From Diprion similis (lineage: Eukaryota > Arthropoda > Insecta > Hymenoptera > Diprionidae), in assembly GCF_021155765.1 (NCBI RefSeq), contig NC_060108.1, forward strand, positions 8,901,425 through 8,965,424: a DNA stretch of 64,000 nucleotides. The letters run 5' to 3'. The translations under genes and the position numbers were made by a program. Below are positions 48,729 through 61,800 of the stretch, piece after piece (the first letter of the stretch is position 1; each line of letters begins with the position of its first letter). The notes under the pieces are model-generated. The model was not told where the DNA came from and did not search any database. It saw only the letters and a program-made list of their open reading frames with translations.

Positions 48729-50412
48729 CGAACCCACCCAAGAAATTCAGGATCGGTTCATAAATAGCCGAGATCCGTTGAAAAAATGTAGAATTCCTGG
48801 CTATCTCGTCACTTAATCGAGATATCTTCAGTTTTTCTGCTGGTCTGTGCTAAATGTCTGCGATTCTGACAAACGTGCATGACAATTCCAGGTTTTATTC
48901 GTAACTTGGTCAGAACGGTCAGAACCGACGAGAATCGAAGGTTTCTCATCCGAATACCAACTTTTTTCTGAATTTTCGGTGCGGGGCAGCTGAGTGTCTG
49001 GAGCTCTGTCGAACCCACCCAAGAATTCCAGGATCGGTTCATAAATAGCCGAGATCTGTTGCAAAAATGTAGAATTTCTGGCTATCTCGTCACTTAATCG
49101 AGATATCTTCAATTTTTCTGCTGGTCTGAGCTAAATGTCTGCGATTCTGACAAACGTGCATGACAATTCCAGGTTTCATTCGTAACTTGGTCAGAACGGT
49201 CAGAACCGACGAGAATCGAAGGTTTCTCAGCCAAATACCAACTTTTTTCTGAATTTTGAAGCAGGGCAGCTGAGTGTCTGGAGCTCTGTCGAACCCACCC
49301 AAGAATTTCAGGATCGGTTCATAAATAGCTGAGATCCGTTGAAAAAATGTAGAATTCCTGGCTATCTCGTCACTTAATCGAGATATCTTCAATTTTTCTG
49401 CTGGTCTGTGCTAAATGTCTGCGATTCTGACAAACGTGCATGACAATTCCAGGTTTCATTCGTCACTTGGTCAGAACGGTCAGAACCGACGAGAATCGAA
49501 GGTTTCTCATCCGAATACCAACTTTTTTCTGAATTTTCGGTGCGGGGCAGCTAAGTGTCTGGAGCTCTTTCGAACCCACCCAAGAAATTCAGGATCGGTT
49601 CATAAATAGCCGAGATCCGTTGAAAAAATGTAGAATTCCTGGCTATCTCGTCACTTAATCGAGATATCTTCAGTTTTTCTGCTGGTCTGTGCTAAATGTC
49701 TGCGATTCTGACAAACGTGCATGACAATTCCAGGTTTTATTCGTAACTTGGTCAGAACGGTCAGAACCGACGAGAATCGAAGGTTTCTCATCCGAATACC
49801 AACTTTTTTCTGAATTTTCGGTGCGGGGCAGCTGAGTGTCTGGAGCTCTGTCGAACCCACCCAAGAATTCCAGGATCGGTTCATAAATAGCCGAGATCTG
49901 TTGCAAAAATGTAGAATTTCTGGCTATCTCGTCACTTAATCGAGATATCTTCAATTTTTCTGCTGGTCTGAGCTAAATGTCTGCGATTCTGACAAACGTG
50001 CATGACAATTCCAGGTTTCATTCGTAACTTGGTCAGAACGGTCAGAACCGACGAGAATCGAAGGTTTCTCAGCCAAATACCAACTTTTTTCTGAATTTTG
50101 AAGCAGGGCAGCTGAGTGTCTGGAGCTCTGTCGAACCCACCCAAGAATTTCAGGATCGGTTCATAAATAGCTGAGATCCGTTGAAAAAATGTAGAATTCC
50201 TGGCTATCTCGTCACTTAATCGAGATATCTTCAATTTTTCTGCTGGTCTGTGCTAAATGTCTGCGATTCTGACAAACGTGCATGACAATTCCAGGTTTCA
50301 TTCGTCACTTGGTCAGAACGGTCAGAACCGACGAGAATCGAAGGTTTCTCATCCGAATACCAACTTTTTTCTGAATTTTCGGTGCGGGGCAGCTAAGTGT
50401 CTGGAGCTCTTT
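48729..50412. repeat. Exact-looking 3-monomer tandem duplication (842 bp)
   Basis: 48729-49570 is followed directly by 49571-50412. I found no difference by eye. Both start in the variant AACCCACCCAAGAAATTC and contain the same three distinct monomers in the same order. It is probably the youngest duplication visible. Confidence 0.8.
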
Positions 50413-52181
50413 CGAACCCACCCAAGAATTTCAGGATCGATTCATAAATAGCCGAGATCCGTTGCAGAAATGTAGAATTCCTGGCTGTCTCGTCACTTAA
50501 TCGAGATATCTTCAATTTTTCTGCTGGTCTGAGTTAAATGTCTGCGATTCTGACAAACGTGCATGACAATTCCAGGGTTCATTCGTAACTTGGTCAGAAC
50601 GGTCAGAACCGACGAGAATCGAAGGTTTCTCAGCCAAATACCAACTTTTTTCTGAATTTCAAAGCAGGGCAGCTGAGTGTCTGGAGCTCTGTCGAACCCA
50701 CCCAAGAATTTCAGAATCCGTTTATAAATAGCCGAGATCCGTTGAAAAAATACAGAATTCCTGGCTATCTCGTCACTTAATCGAGATATCTTCAATTTTT
50801 CTGCTGGTCTGTGCTAAATGTCTGCGTTTCTGACATACCCGCATGACAATTCCAGGTTTCATTCGTAACTTGGTCAGAACGGTCGGAACCGACGAGAATC
50901 GAGGGTTTCTCAGCCAAAAACCAACTTTTTTCTGAATTTCGAAGCAGGGCAGCTGAGTGTCTGGAGCTCTGTCGAACCCACCCAAGAATTTCAGGATCGG
51001 TTCATAAATAGCCGAGATCCGTTGAAAAAATGTAGAATTCCTGGCTATCTCGTCACTTAATCGAGATATCTTCAATTTTTCTGCTGGTCTGTGCTGAATG
51101 TCTGCGATTCTGACATACCCGCATGACAATTCCAGGTTTCATTCGTAACTTGGTCAGAACGGTCGGAACCGACGAGAATCGAGGGTTCCTCAGCCAAATA
51201 CCAACTTTTTTCTGAATTTTTAAAGCGGGGCAGCTGAGTGTCTGGAACTCTGTCGAACCCACCCAAGAAATTCAGGATCGGTTCATAAATAGCCGAGATC
51301 CGTTGAAAAAATGTAGAATTCCTGGCTATCTCGTCACTTAATCGAGATATCTTCAGTTTTTCTGCTGGTCTGTGCTAAATGTCTGCGATTCTGACAAACG
51401 TGCATGACAATTCCAGGTTTTATTCGTAACTTGGTCAGAACGGTCAGAACCGACGAGAATCGAAGGTTTCTCATCCGAATACCAACTTTTTTTTGAATTT
51501 TCGGTGCGGGGCAGCTGAGTGTCTGGAGCTCTGTCGAACCCACCCAAGAATTTCAGGATCGGTTCATAAATAGCCGAGATCTGTTGCAAAAATGTAGAAT
51601 TTCTGGCTATCTCGTCACTTAATCGAGATATCTTCAATTTTTCTGCTGGTCTGAGCTAAAAGTCTGCGATTCTGACAATCGTGCATGACAATTTCAGGTT
51701 TCATTCGTAACTTGGTCAGAACGGTCAGAACCGACGAGAATCGAAGGTCTCTCATCCAAATACCAACTTTTTCCTGAATTTTCGGTGCGGGGCAGCTGAG
51801 TGTCTGGAGCTCTGTCGAACCCACTCAAGAATTTCAGGATCGGTTTATAAATAGCCGAGATCCGTTGCAAAAATGTAGAATTCCTGGCTATCTCGTCACT
51901 CAATCGAGATATCTTCAATTTTTCTGCTGGTCTGAGCTAAATGTCTGCGATTCTGACAAACGTGCATGACAATTTCAGGTTTCATTCGTAACTTGGTCAG
52001 AACGTTCAGAACCGACGAGAATCGAAGGTCTCTCATCCAAATACCAACTTTTTCCTGAATTTTCGGTGCGGGGCAGCTGAGTGTCTGGAACTCTGTCGAA
52101 CCCACTCAAGAATTTCAGGATCGGTTCATAAATGTCTGAGATCCGTTGCAAAAATGTAGAATTCCTGGCTATCTCGTCACT

Positions 52182-55100
52182 CAATCGAGATATCTTCAAT
52201 TTTTCTGCTGGTCTGAGCTAAATGTCTGCGATTCTGACAAACGTGCATGACAATTCCAGGTTTCATTCGTAACTTGGTCAGAACGGTCAGAACCGACGAG
52301 AATCGAAGGTTTCTCAGCCAAATACCAACTTTTTTCTGAATTTTAAAGCAGGGCAGCTGAGTGTCTGGAGCTCTGTCGAACCCACCCAAGAATTTCAGGA
52401 TCGGTTCATAAATAGCTGAGATCCGTTGAAAAAATGTAGAATTCCTGGCTATCTCGTCACTTAATCGAGATATCTTCAATTTTTCTGCTGGTCTGTGCTA
52501 AATGTCTGCGATTCTGACAAACGTGCATGACAATTCCAGGTTTCATTCGTCACTTGGTCAGAACGGTCAGAACCGACGAGAATCGAAGGTTTCTCATCCG
52601 AATACCAACTTTTTTCTGAATTTTCGGTGCGGGGCAGCTAAGTGTCTGGAGCTCTTTCGAACCCACCCAAGAATTTCAGGATCGATTCATAAATAGCCGA
52701 GATCCGTTGCAGAAATGTAGAATTCCTGGCTGTCTCGTCACTTAATCGAGATATCTTCAATTTTTCTGCTGGTCTGAGCTAAATGTCTGCGATTCTGACA
52801 AACGTGCATGACAATTCCAGGTTTCATTCGTAACTTGGTCAGAACGGTCAGAACCGACGAGAATCGAAGGTTTCTCAGCCAAATACCAACTTTTTTCTGA
52901 ATTTCAAAGCAGGGCAGCTGAGTGTCTGGAGCTCTGTCGAACCCACCCAAGAATTTCAGAATCCGTTTATAAATAGCCGAGATCCGTTGAAAAAATACAG
53001 AATTCCTGGCTATCTCGTCACTTAATCGAGATATCTTCAATTTTTCTGCTGGTCTGTGCTAAATGTCTGCGTTTCTGACAAACGTGCATGACAATTCCAG
53101 GTTTCATTCGTAACTTGGTCAGAACGGTCAGAACCGACGAGAATCGAAGGTTTCTCATCCGAATACCAACTTTTTTCTGAATTTTCGGTGCGGGGCAGCT
53201 GAGTGTCTGGAGCTCTTTCGAACCCACCCAAGAATTTCAGGATCGGTTCATAAATAGCCGAGATCCGTTTTTAAAAATGTAGAATTCCTGGCTGTCTCGT
53301 CACTTAATCGAGATATCTTCAATTTTTCTGCTGGTCTGAGCTAAATGTCTGCGATTCTGACAAACGTGCATGACAATTCCAGGTTTCATTCGTAACTTGG
53401 TCAGAACGGTCAGAACCGACGAGAATCGAAGGTCTCTTATCCAAATACCAACTTTTTCCTGAATTTTCGGTGCGGGGCAGCTGAGTGTCTGGGGCTCTGT
53501 CGAACCCACCTAAGAATTTCAGAATCGGTTCATAAATAGCCGAGATCCCTTAAAAAATGTCGAATTTCTGGCTATCTCGTCTCTAAATCGAGATATCTTC
53601 AATTTTCCTGCTGGTCTGACCTGAATGTCTGCGATTCTGACAAACGCGCATGACGATTCCAGGTTTTATTCGAAACTTAGTCAGAACGGTCAGAACCGAC
53701 GAGAATCGAAGGTTCCTTATCCAAATATTGACTTTTTTCTGAATTTTCAAAGCAGGGCAGCTTAGTGTCTGGAGCTCTGTCGAACCCACCCAAGAATTTC
53801 AGGATCGGTTCATAAATAGCCGAGATCCGTTGAAAAAATGTAGAATTCCTGGCTATCTCGTCACTCAATCGAGTTATCTTCAATTTTTCTGCTGGTCTGA
53901 GCTAAATGTCTGCGATTCTGACAAACGTGCATGACAATTCCAGGTTTCATTCGTAACTTGGTCAGAACGGTCAGAACCGACGAGAATCGAAGGTTTCTCA
54001 GCCAAATACCAACTTTTTTCTGAATTTTAAAGCAGGGCAGCTGAGTGTCTGGAGCTCTGTCGAACCCACCCAAGAATTTCAGGATCGGTTCATAAATAGC
54101 TGAGATCCGTTGAAAAAATGTAGAATTCCTGGCTATCTCGTCACTTAATCGAGATATCTTCAATTTTTCTGCTGGTCTGTGCTAAATGTCTGCGATTCTG
54201 ACAAACGTGCATGACAATTCCAGGTTTCATTCGTCACTTGGTCAGAACGGTCAGAACCGACGAGAATCGAAGGTTTCTCATCCGAATACCAACTTTTTTC
54301 TGAATTTTCGGTGCGGGGCAGCTAAGTGTCTGGAGCTCTTTCGAACCCACCCAAGAATTTCAGGATCGATTCATAAATAGCCGAGATCCGTTGCAGAAAT
54401 GTAGAATTCCTGGCTGTCTCGTCACTTAATCGAGATATCTTCAATTTTTCTGCTGGTCTGAGCTAAATGTCTGCGATTCTGACAAACGTGCATGACAATT
54501 CCAGGTTTCATTCGTAACTTGGTCAGAACGGTCAGAACCGACGAGAATCGAAGGTTTCTCAGCCAAATACCAACTTTTTTCTGAATTTCAAAGCAGGGCA
54601 GCTGAGTGTCTGGAGCTCTGTCGAACCCACCCAAGAATTTCAGAATCCGTTTATAAATAGCCGAGATCCGTTGAAAAAATACAGAATTCCTGGCTATCTC
54701 GTCACTTAATCGAGATATCTTCAATTTTTCTGCTGGTCTGTGCTAAATGTCTGCGTTTCTGACAAACGTGCATGACAATTCCAGGTTTCATTCGTAACTT
54801 GGTCAGAACGGTCAGAACCGACGAGAATCGAAGGTTTCTCATCCGAATACCAACTTTTTTCTGAATTTTCGGTGCGGGGCAGCTGAGTGTCTGGAGCTCT
54901 TTCGAACCCACCCAAGAATTTCAGGATCGGTTCATAAATAGCCGAGATCCGTTTTTAAAAATGTAGAATTCCTGGCTGTCTCGTCACTTAATCGAGATAT
55001 CTTCAATTTTTCTGCTGGTCTGAGCTAAATGTCTGCGATTCTGACAAACGTGCATGACAATTCCAGGTTTCATTCGTAACTTGGTCAGAACGGTCAGAAC

Positions 55101-55549
55101 CGACGAGAATCGAAGGTCTCTTATCCAAATACCAACTTTTTCCTGAATTTTCGGTGCGGGGCAGCTGAGTGTCTGGGGCTCTGTCGAACCCACCTAAGAA
55201 TTTCAGAATCGGTTCATAAATAGCCGAGATCCCTTAAAAAATGTCGAATTTCTGGCTATCTCGTCTCTAAATCGGGATATCTTCAATTTTCCTGCTGGTC
55301 TGACCTGAATGTCTGCGATTCTGACAAACGCGCATGACGATTCCAGGTTTTATTCGAAACTTAGTCAGAACGGTCAGAACCGACGAGAATCGAAGGTTCC
55401 TTATCCAAATATTGACTTTTTTCTGAATTTTCAAAGCAGGGCAGCTTAGTGTCTGGAGCTCTGTCGAACCCACCCAAGAATTTCAGGATCGGTTCATAAA
55501 TAGCCGAGATCCGTTGAAAAAATGTAGAATTCCTGGCTATCTCGTCACT
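52182..55549. repeat. 6-monomer tandem duplication (1684 bp unit)
   Basis: 52182-53865 is followed directly by 53866-55549 with the same six monomer variants in order. Markers include the AAAATACAGAATTCC monomer (52993, 54677), the GTTTTTAAAAATG variant (53267, 54951) and AGATCCCTTAAAAAATG (53542, 55226). Confidence 0.85.
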
Positions 55550-55852
55550 TAATCAAGATATCTTTAATTTTTCTGCTGGTCTGTGCTAAATGTCTGCGAT
55601 TCTGACAAACGAGCATGACAATTCCAGGTCTCATTCGTAACTTGGTCAGAACGGTCAGAACCGACGAGAATCGAAGGTTTCTCAGCCAAATACCAACTTT
55701 TTTCTGAATTTCGGAGCAGGGCAGCTGAGTGTCTGGAGCTCTGTCGAACCCACCCAAGAATTTCAGGATCGGTTCATAAATAGCTGAGATCCGTTGAAAA
55801 AATGTAGAATTCCTGGCTATCTCGTCACTTAATCGAGATATCTTCAATTTTT

Positions 55853-58800
55853 CTGCTGGTCTGAACTGAATGTCTGCGATTCTGACAAACGCGCATGACA
55901 ATTCCAGGTTTTATTCGAAACTTAGTCAGGACGGTCAGAACCGACGAGAATCGAAGGTTTCTCAGCCAAATATTAACTTTTTTCTGAATTTTTGAAGCAG
56001 GGCAGCTGAGTGTCTCGAGCTCTGTCGAACCCACCCAAGAATATCAGGATCGGTTCATAAATAGCCGAGATCCGTTAAAAAAATGTAGAATTTCTGACTA
56101 TCTCGTCACTTAATCGAGATATCTTCAATTTTTCCGCCGGTCTGTGCTGAATGTCTGCGATTCTGCCAAACGCGCATGACAATTCCAGGTTACATTCGTA
56201 ACTTGGTCAGAACGGTCAGAACCTACAAGAATTGAGGGTTTCTCAGCCAAATACCAAATTTTTTCTGAATTCTTAGAGCGGGGCAGCTGAGTGTCTGAAA
56301 CTCTGTCGAACCCACCCAAGAATTTCAGGATCGGTTCGTAAATAGCCGAGATCCGTTGAAATAATGTAAAATTCCTGGCTATCTCGTCACTCAATCGAGA
56401 TATCTTCAATTTTTCTGCTGGTCTGTGCTAAATGTCTGCGATTATGACAAACGTGCATGACGATTCCAGGTTTCATTCGTAACTTGGTCAGAACGGTCAG
56501 AACCGACGAGAATCGAAGGTTTCTCAGCCAAATACCAACTTTTTTCTGAATTTCAAAGCAGGGCAGCTGAGTGTCTGGAGCTCTGTCGAACACACCCAAG
56601 AATTTCAGAATCCGTTTATAAATAGCCGAGATCCGTTGAAAAAATACAGAATTCCTAGCTATCTCGTCACTTAATCAAGATATCTTCAATTTTTCTGCTG
56701 GTCTGTGCTAAATGTCTGCGTTTCTGACAAACGTGCATGACAATTCCAGGTTTCATTCGTAACTTGGTCAGAACGGTCAGAACCGACGAGAATCGAAGGT
56801 TTCTCATCCGAATACCAACTTTTTTCTGAATTTTCGGTGCGGGGCAGCTGAGTGTCTGGAGCTCTTTCGAACCCACCCAAGAATTTCAGGATCGGTTCAT
56901 AAATAGCCGAGATCCGTTTTTAAAAATGTAGAATTCCTGGCTGTCTCGTCACTTAATCGAGATATCTTCAATTTTTCTGCTGGTCTGAGCTAAATGTCTG
57001 CGATTCTGACAAACGTGCATGACAATTCCAGGTTTCATTCGTAACTTGGTCAGAACGGTCAGAACCGACGAGAATCGAAGGTTTCTCATCCGAATACCAA
57101 CTTTTTTCTGAATTTTCGGTGCGGGGCAGCTAAGTGTCTGGAGCTCTTTCGAACCCACCCAAGAATTTCAGGATCGATTCATAAATAGCCGAGATCCGGT
57201 GCAGAAATGTAGAATTCCTGGCTGTCTCGTCACTTAATCGAGATATCTTCAATTTTTCTGCTGGTCTGAGCTAAATGTCTGCGATTCTGACAAACGTGCA
57301 TGACAATTCCAGGTTTCATTCGTAACTTGGTCAGAACACATCAGAACCGACGAGAATCGAAGGTCTCTTATCCAAATACCAACTTTTTCCTGAATTTTCG
57401 GTGCGGGGCAGCTGAGTGTCTGGGGCTCTGTCGGACCCACCTAAGAATTTCGTAATCGGTTCATGAAGAGCCGAGATCCGTTAAAAAATGTCGAATTTCT
57501 GGCTATCTCGTCTCTAAATCGAGATATCTTCAATTTTCCTGCTGGTCTGACCTGAATGTCTGCGATTCTGACAAACGCGCATGACAATTCCAGGTTTTAT
57601 TCGAAACTTAGTCAGAACGGTCAGAACCGACGAGAATCGAAGGTTTCTTAGCCAAATATTGACTTTTTTCTGAATTTTTAAAGCAGGGCAGCTTAGTGTC
57701 TGGAGCTCTGTCGAACCCACCCAAGAATTTCAGGATCGGTTCATAAATAGCCGAGATCCGTTGCAAAAATGTAGAATTCCTGGCTATCTCGTCACTCAAT
57801 CGAGATATCTTCAATTTTACTGCTGGTCTGAGCTGAATGTCTGCGATTCTGACAAACGTGCAAGACAATTCCAGGTTTCATTCGTAAATTGGTCAGAACG
57901 GTCAGAACCGAGGAGAATCGAAGGTCTCTCATCCAAATACCAACTTTTTCCTGAATTTTCGGTGCGGGGCAGCTGAGTGTCTGGAGTTCTGTCGAACCCA
58001 CTCAAGAATTCCAGGATCGGTTCATAAATAGCCGAGATCCGTTGCAAAAATGTAGAATTCCTGGCTATCTCGTCACTCAATCGAGATATCGTCAATTTTT
58101 CTGCTGGTCTGAGCTAAATGTCTGCGATTCTGACAAACGTGCATGACAATTCCAGGTTTCATTCGTAACTTGGTCAGAACGGTCAGAACCGACGAGAATC
58201 GAAGGTTTCTCAGCCAAATACCAACTTTTTTTTGAATTTCGAAGCAGGGCAGCTGAGTGTCTGGAGCTCCGTCGAACCCACCCGAGAATTTCAGGATCGG
58301 TTCATAAATAGCCGAGATCCGTTGAAAAAATGTAGAATTTCTGACTATCTCGTCACTTAATCGAGATATCTTCAATTTTTCCGCCGGTCTGTGCTGAATG
58401 TCTGCGATTCTGACAAACGCGCATGACAATTCCAGGTTACATTCGTAACTTGGTCAGAACGGTCAGAACCTACAAGAATTGAGGGTTTCTCAGCCAAATA
58501 CCAACTTTTTTCTGAATTCTTAGAGCGGGGCAGCTGAGTGTCTGAAACTCTGTCGAACCCACCCAAGAATTTCAGGATCGGTTCGTAAATAGCCGAGATC
58601 CGTTGAAATAATGTAGAATTCCTGGCTATCTCGTCACTCAATCGAGATATCTTCAATTTTTCTGCTGGTCTGTGCTAAATGTCTGCGATTCTGACAAACG
58701 TGCATGACGATTCCAGGTTTCATCCGTAACTTGGTCAGAACGGTCAGAACCGACGAGAATCGGAGGTTTCTCAGCCAAATACCAACTTTTTTTTGAATTT

Positions 58801-61800
58801 CAAAGCAGGGCAGCTGAGTGTCTGGAGCTTTGTCGAACCCACCCAAGAATTTCAGAATCCGTTTATAAATAGCCGAGATCCGTTGAAAAAATACAGAATT
58901 CCTGGCTATCTCGTCACTTAATCGAGATATCTTCAATTTTTCTGCTGGTCTGTGCTAAATGTCTGCGTTTCTGACAAACGTGCATGACAATTCCAGGTTT
59001 CATTCGTAACTTGGTCAGAACGGTCAGAACCGACGAGAATCGAAGGTTTCTCATCCGAATACCAACTTTTTTCTGAATTTTCGGTGCGGGGCAGCTGAGT
59101 GTCTGGAGCTCTTTCGAACCCACCCAAGAATTTCAGGATCGGTTCATAAATAGCCGAGATCCGTTTTTGAAAATGTAGAATTCCTGGCTGTCTCGTCACT
59201 TAATCGAGATATCTTCAATTTTTCTGCTGGTCTGAGCTAAATGTCTGCGATTCTGACAAACGTGCATGACAATTCCAGGTTTCATTCGTAACTTGGTCAG
59301 AACGGTCAGAACCGACGAGAATCGAAGGTCTCTTATCCAAATACCAACTTTTTCCTGAATTTTCGGTGCGGGGCAGCTGAGTGTCTGGGGCTCTGTCGAA
59401 CCCACCTAAGAATTTCAGAATCGGTTCATAAATAGCCGAGATCCCTTAAAAAATGTCGAATTTCTGGCTATCTCGTCTCTAAATCGAGATATCTTCAATT
59501 TTCCTGCTGGTCTGACCTGAATGTCTGCGATTCTGACAAACGCGCATGACAATTCCAGGTTTTATTCGAAACTTAGTCAGAACGGTCAGAACCGACGAGA
59601 ATCGAAGGTTCCTTATCCAAATATTGACTTTTTTCTGAATTTTCAAAGCAGGGCAGCTTAGTGTCTGGAGCTCTGTCGAACCCACCCAAGAATTTCAGGA
59701 TCGGTTCATAAATAGCCGAGATCCGTTGAAAAAATGTAGAATTCCTGGCTATCTTGTCACTTAATCAAGATATCTTTAATTTTTCTGCTGGTCTGTGCTA
59801 AATGTCTGCGATTCTGACAAACGAGCATGACAATTCCAGGTCTCATTCGTAACTTGGTCAGAACGGTCAGAACCGACGAGAATCGAAGGTTTCTCAGCCA
59901 AATACCAACTTTTTTCTGAATTTCGAAGCAGGGCAGCTGAGTGTCTGGAGCTCTGTCGAACCCACCCAAGAATTTCAGGATCGGTTTATAAATAGCTGAG
60001 ATCCGTTGAAAAAATGTAGAATTCCTGGCTATCTCGTCACTTAATCGAGATATCTTCAATTTTTCTGCTGGTCTGTGCTAAATGTCTGCGATTCTGACAA
60101 ACGTGCATGACAATTCCAGGTTTCATTCGTCACTTGGTCAGAACGGTCAGAACCGACGAGAATCGAAGGTTTCTCAGCCAAATACTAACTTTTCTCTGAA
60201 TTTCAAAGCAGGGCAGCTGAGTGTCTGGAGCTCTGTCGAACCCACCCAAGAATTTCAGGATCGGTTCATAAATAGCCGAGATCCGTTGAAAAAATGTAGA
60301 ATTCCTCACTATCTTGTTACTGAATCGAGATATCTTCAATTTTTCTGCTGGCCTGTGCTGAATGTCTGCGATTCTGACAAACGCGCATGACAATTCCAGG
60401 TTTCATTCGTAACTTGGTCAGAACGGTCAGAACCGACGAGAATCGAGGGTTTCTCAGCCAAATACCAACTTTTTTCTGAATTTTCGGTGCGAGGCAGCTG
60501 AGTGTCCGGAGCTCTGTCAAACCCACCTAAGAATTTCAGGATCGGTTCATAAATAGCCGAGATCCGTTGCAAAAATGTAGAATTCCTGGCTATCTCGTCA
60601 CTTAATCGAGATATCTACAATTTTTCTGCTGGTCTGAGCTAAATGTCTGCGATTCTGACGAACGTGCATGACAATTCCAGGTTCCATTCGTAACTTGGTC
60701 AGAACGGTCAGAACCGACGAGAATCGAAGGTTTCTCATCCAAATACCAACTTTATCCTGAATTTTCGGTGCGGGGCAGCTGAGTGTCTGGGGCTCTGTCG
60801 AACCCACCCAAGAATTTCAGAATCGGTTCATAAATAGCCGAGATCCGTCAAAAAATGTCGAATTTCTGGCTATCTCGTCTCTAAATCGAGATATCTTCAA
60901 TTTTCCTGCTGGTCTGACCTGAATGTCTGCGATTCTGACAAACGCGCATGACAATTCCAGGTTTTATTCGAAACTTAGTCAGGACGGTCAGAACCAACGA
61001 GAATCGAAGGTTTCTCAGCCAAATATTAACTTTTTTCTGAATTTTTAAAGCAGGGCAGCTGAGTGTCTCGAGCTCTGTCGAACCCACCCAAGAATATCAG
61101 GATCGGTTCATAAATAGCCGAGATCCGTTAAAAAAATGTAGAATTTCTGACTATCTCGTCACTTAATCGAGATATCTTCAATTTTTCCGCCGGTCTGTGC
61201 TGAATGTCTGCGATTCTGACAAACGCGCATGACAATTCCAGGTTACATTCGTAACTTGGTCAGAACGGTCAGAACCTACAAGAATTGAGGGTTTCTCAGC
61301 CAAATACCAAATTTTTTCTGAATTCTTAGAGCGGGGCAGCTGAGTGTCTGAAACTCTGTCGAACCCACCCAAGAATTTCAGGATCGGTTCGTAAATAGCC
61401 GAGATCCGTTGAAATAATGTAGAATTCCTGGCTATCTCGTCACTCAATCGAGATATCTTCAATTTTTCTGCTGGTCTGTGCTAAATGTCTGCGATTCTGA
61501 CAAACGTGCATGACGATTCCAGGTTTCATTAGTAACTTGGTCAGAACGGTCAGAACCGACGAGAATCGAAGGTTTCTCAGCCAAATACCAACTTTTTTCT
61601 GAATTTCAAAGCAGGGCAGCTGAGTGTCTGGAGCTCTGTCGAACCCACCCAAGAATTTCAGAATCCGTTTATAAATAGCCGAGATCCGTTGAAAAAATAC
61701 AGAATTCCTGGCTATCTCGTCACTTAATCGAGATATCTTCAATTTTTCTGCTGGTCTGTGCTAAATGTCTGCGTTTCTGACAAACGTGCATGACAATTCC

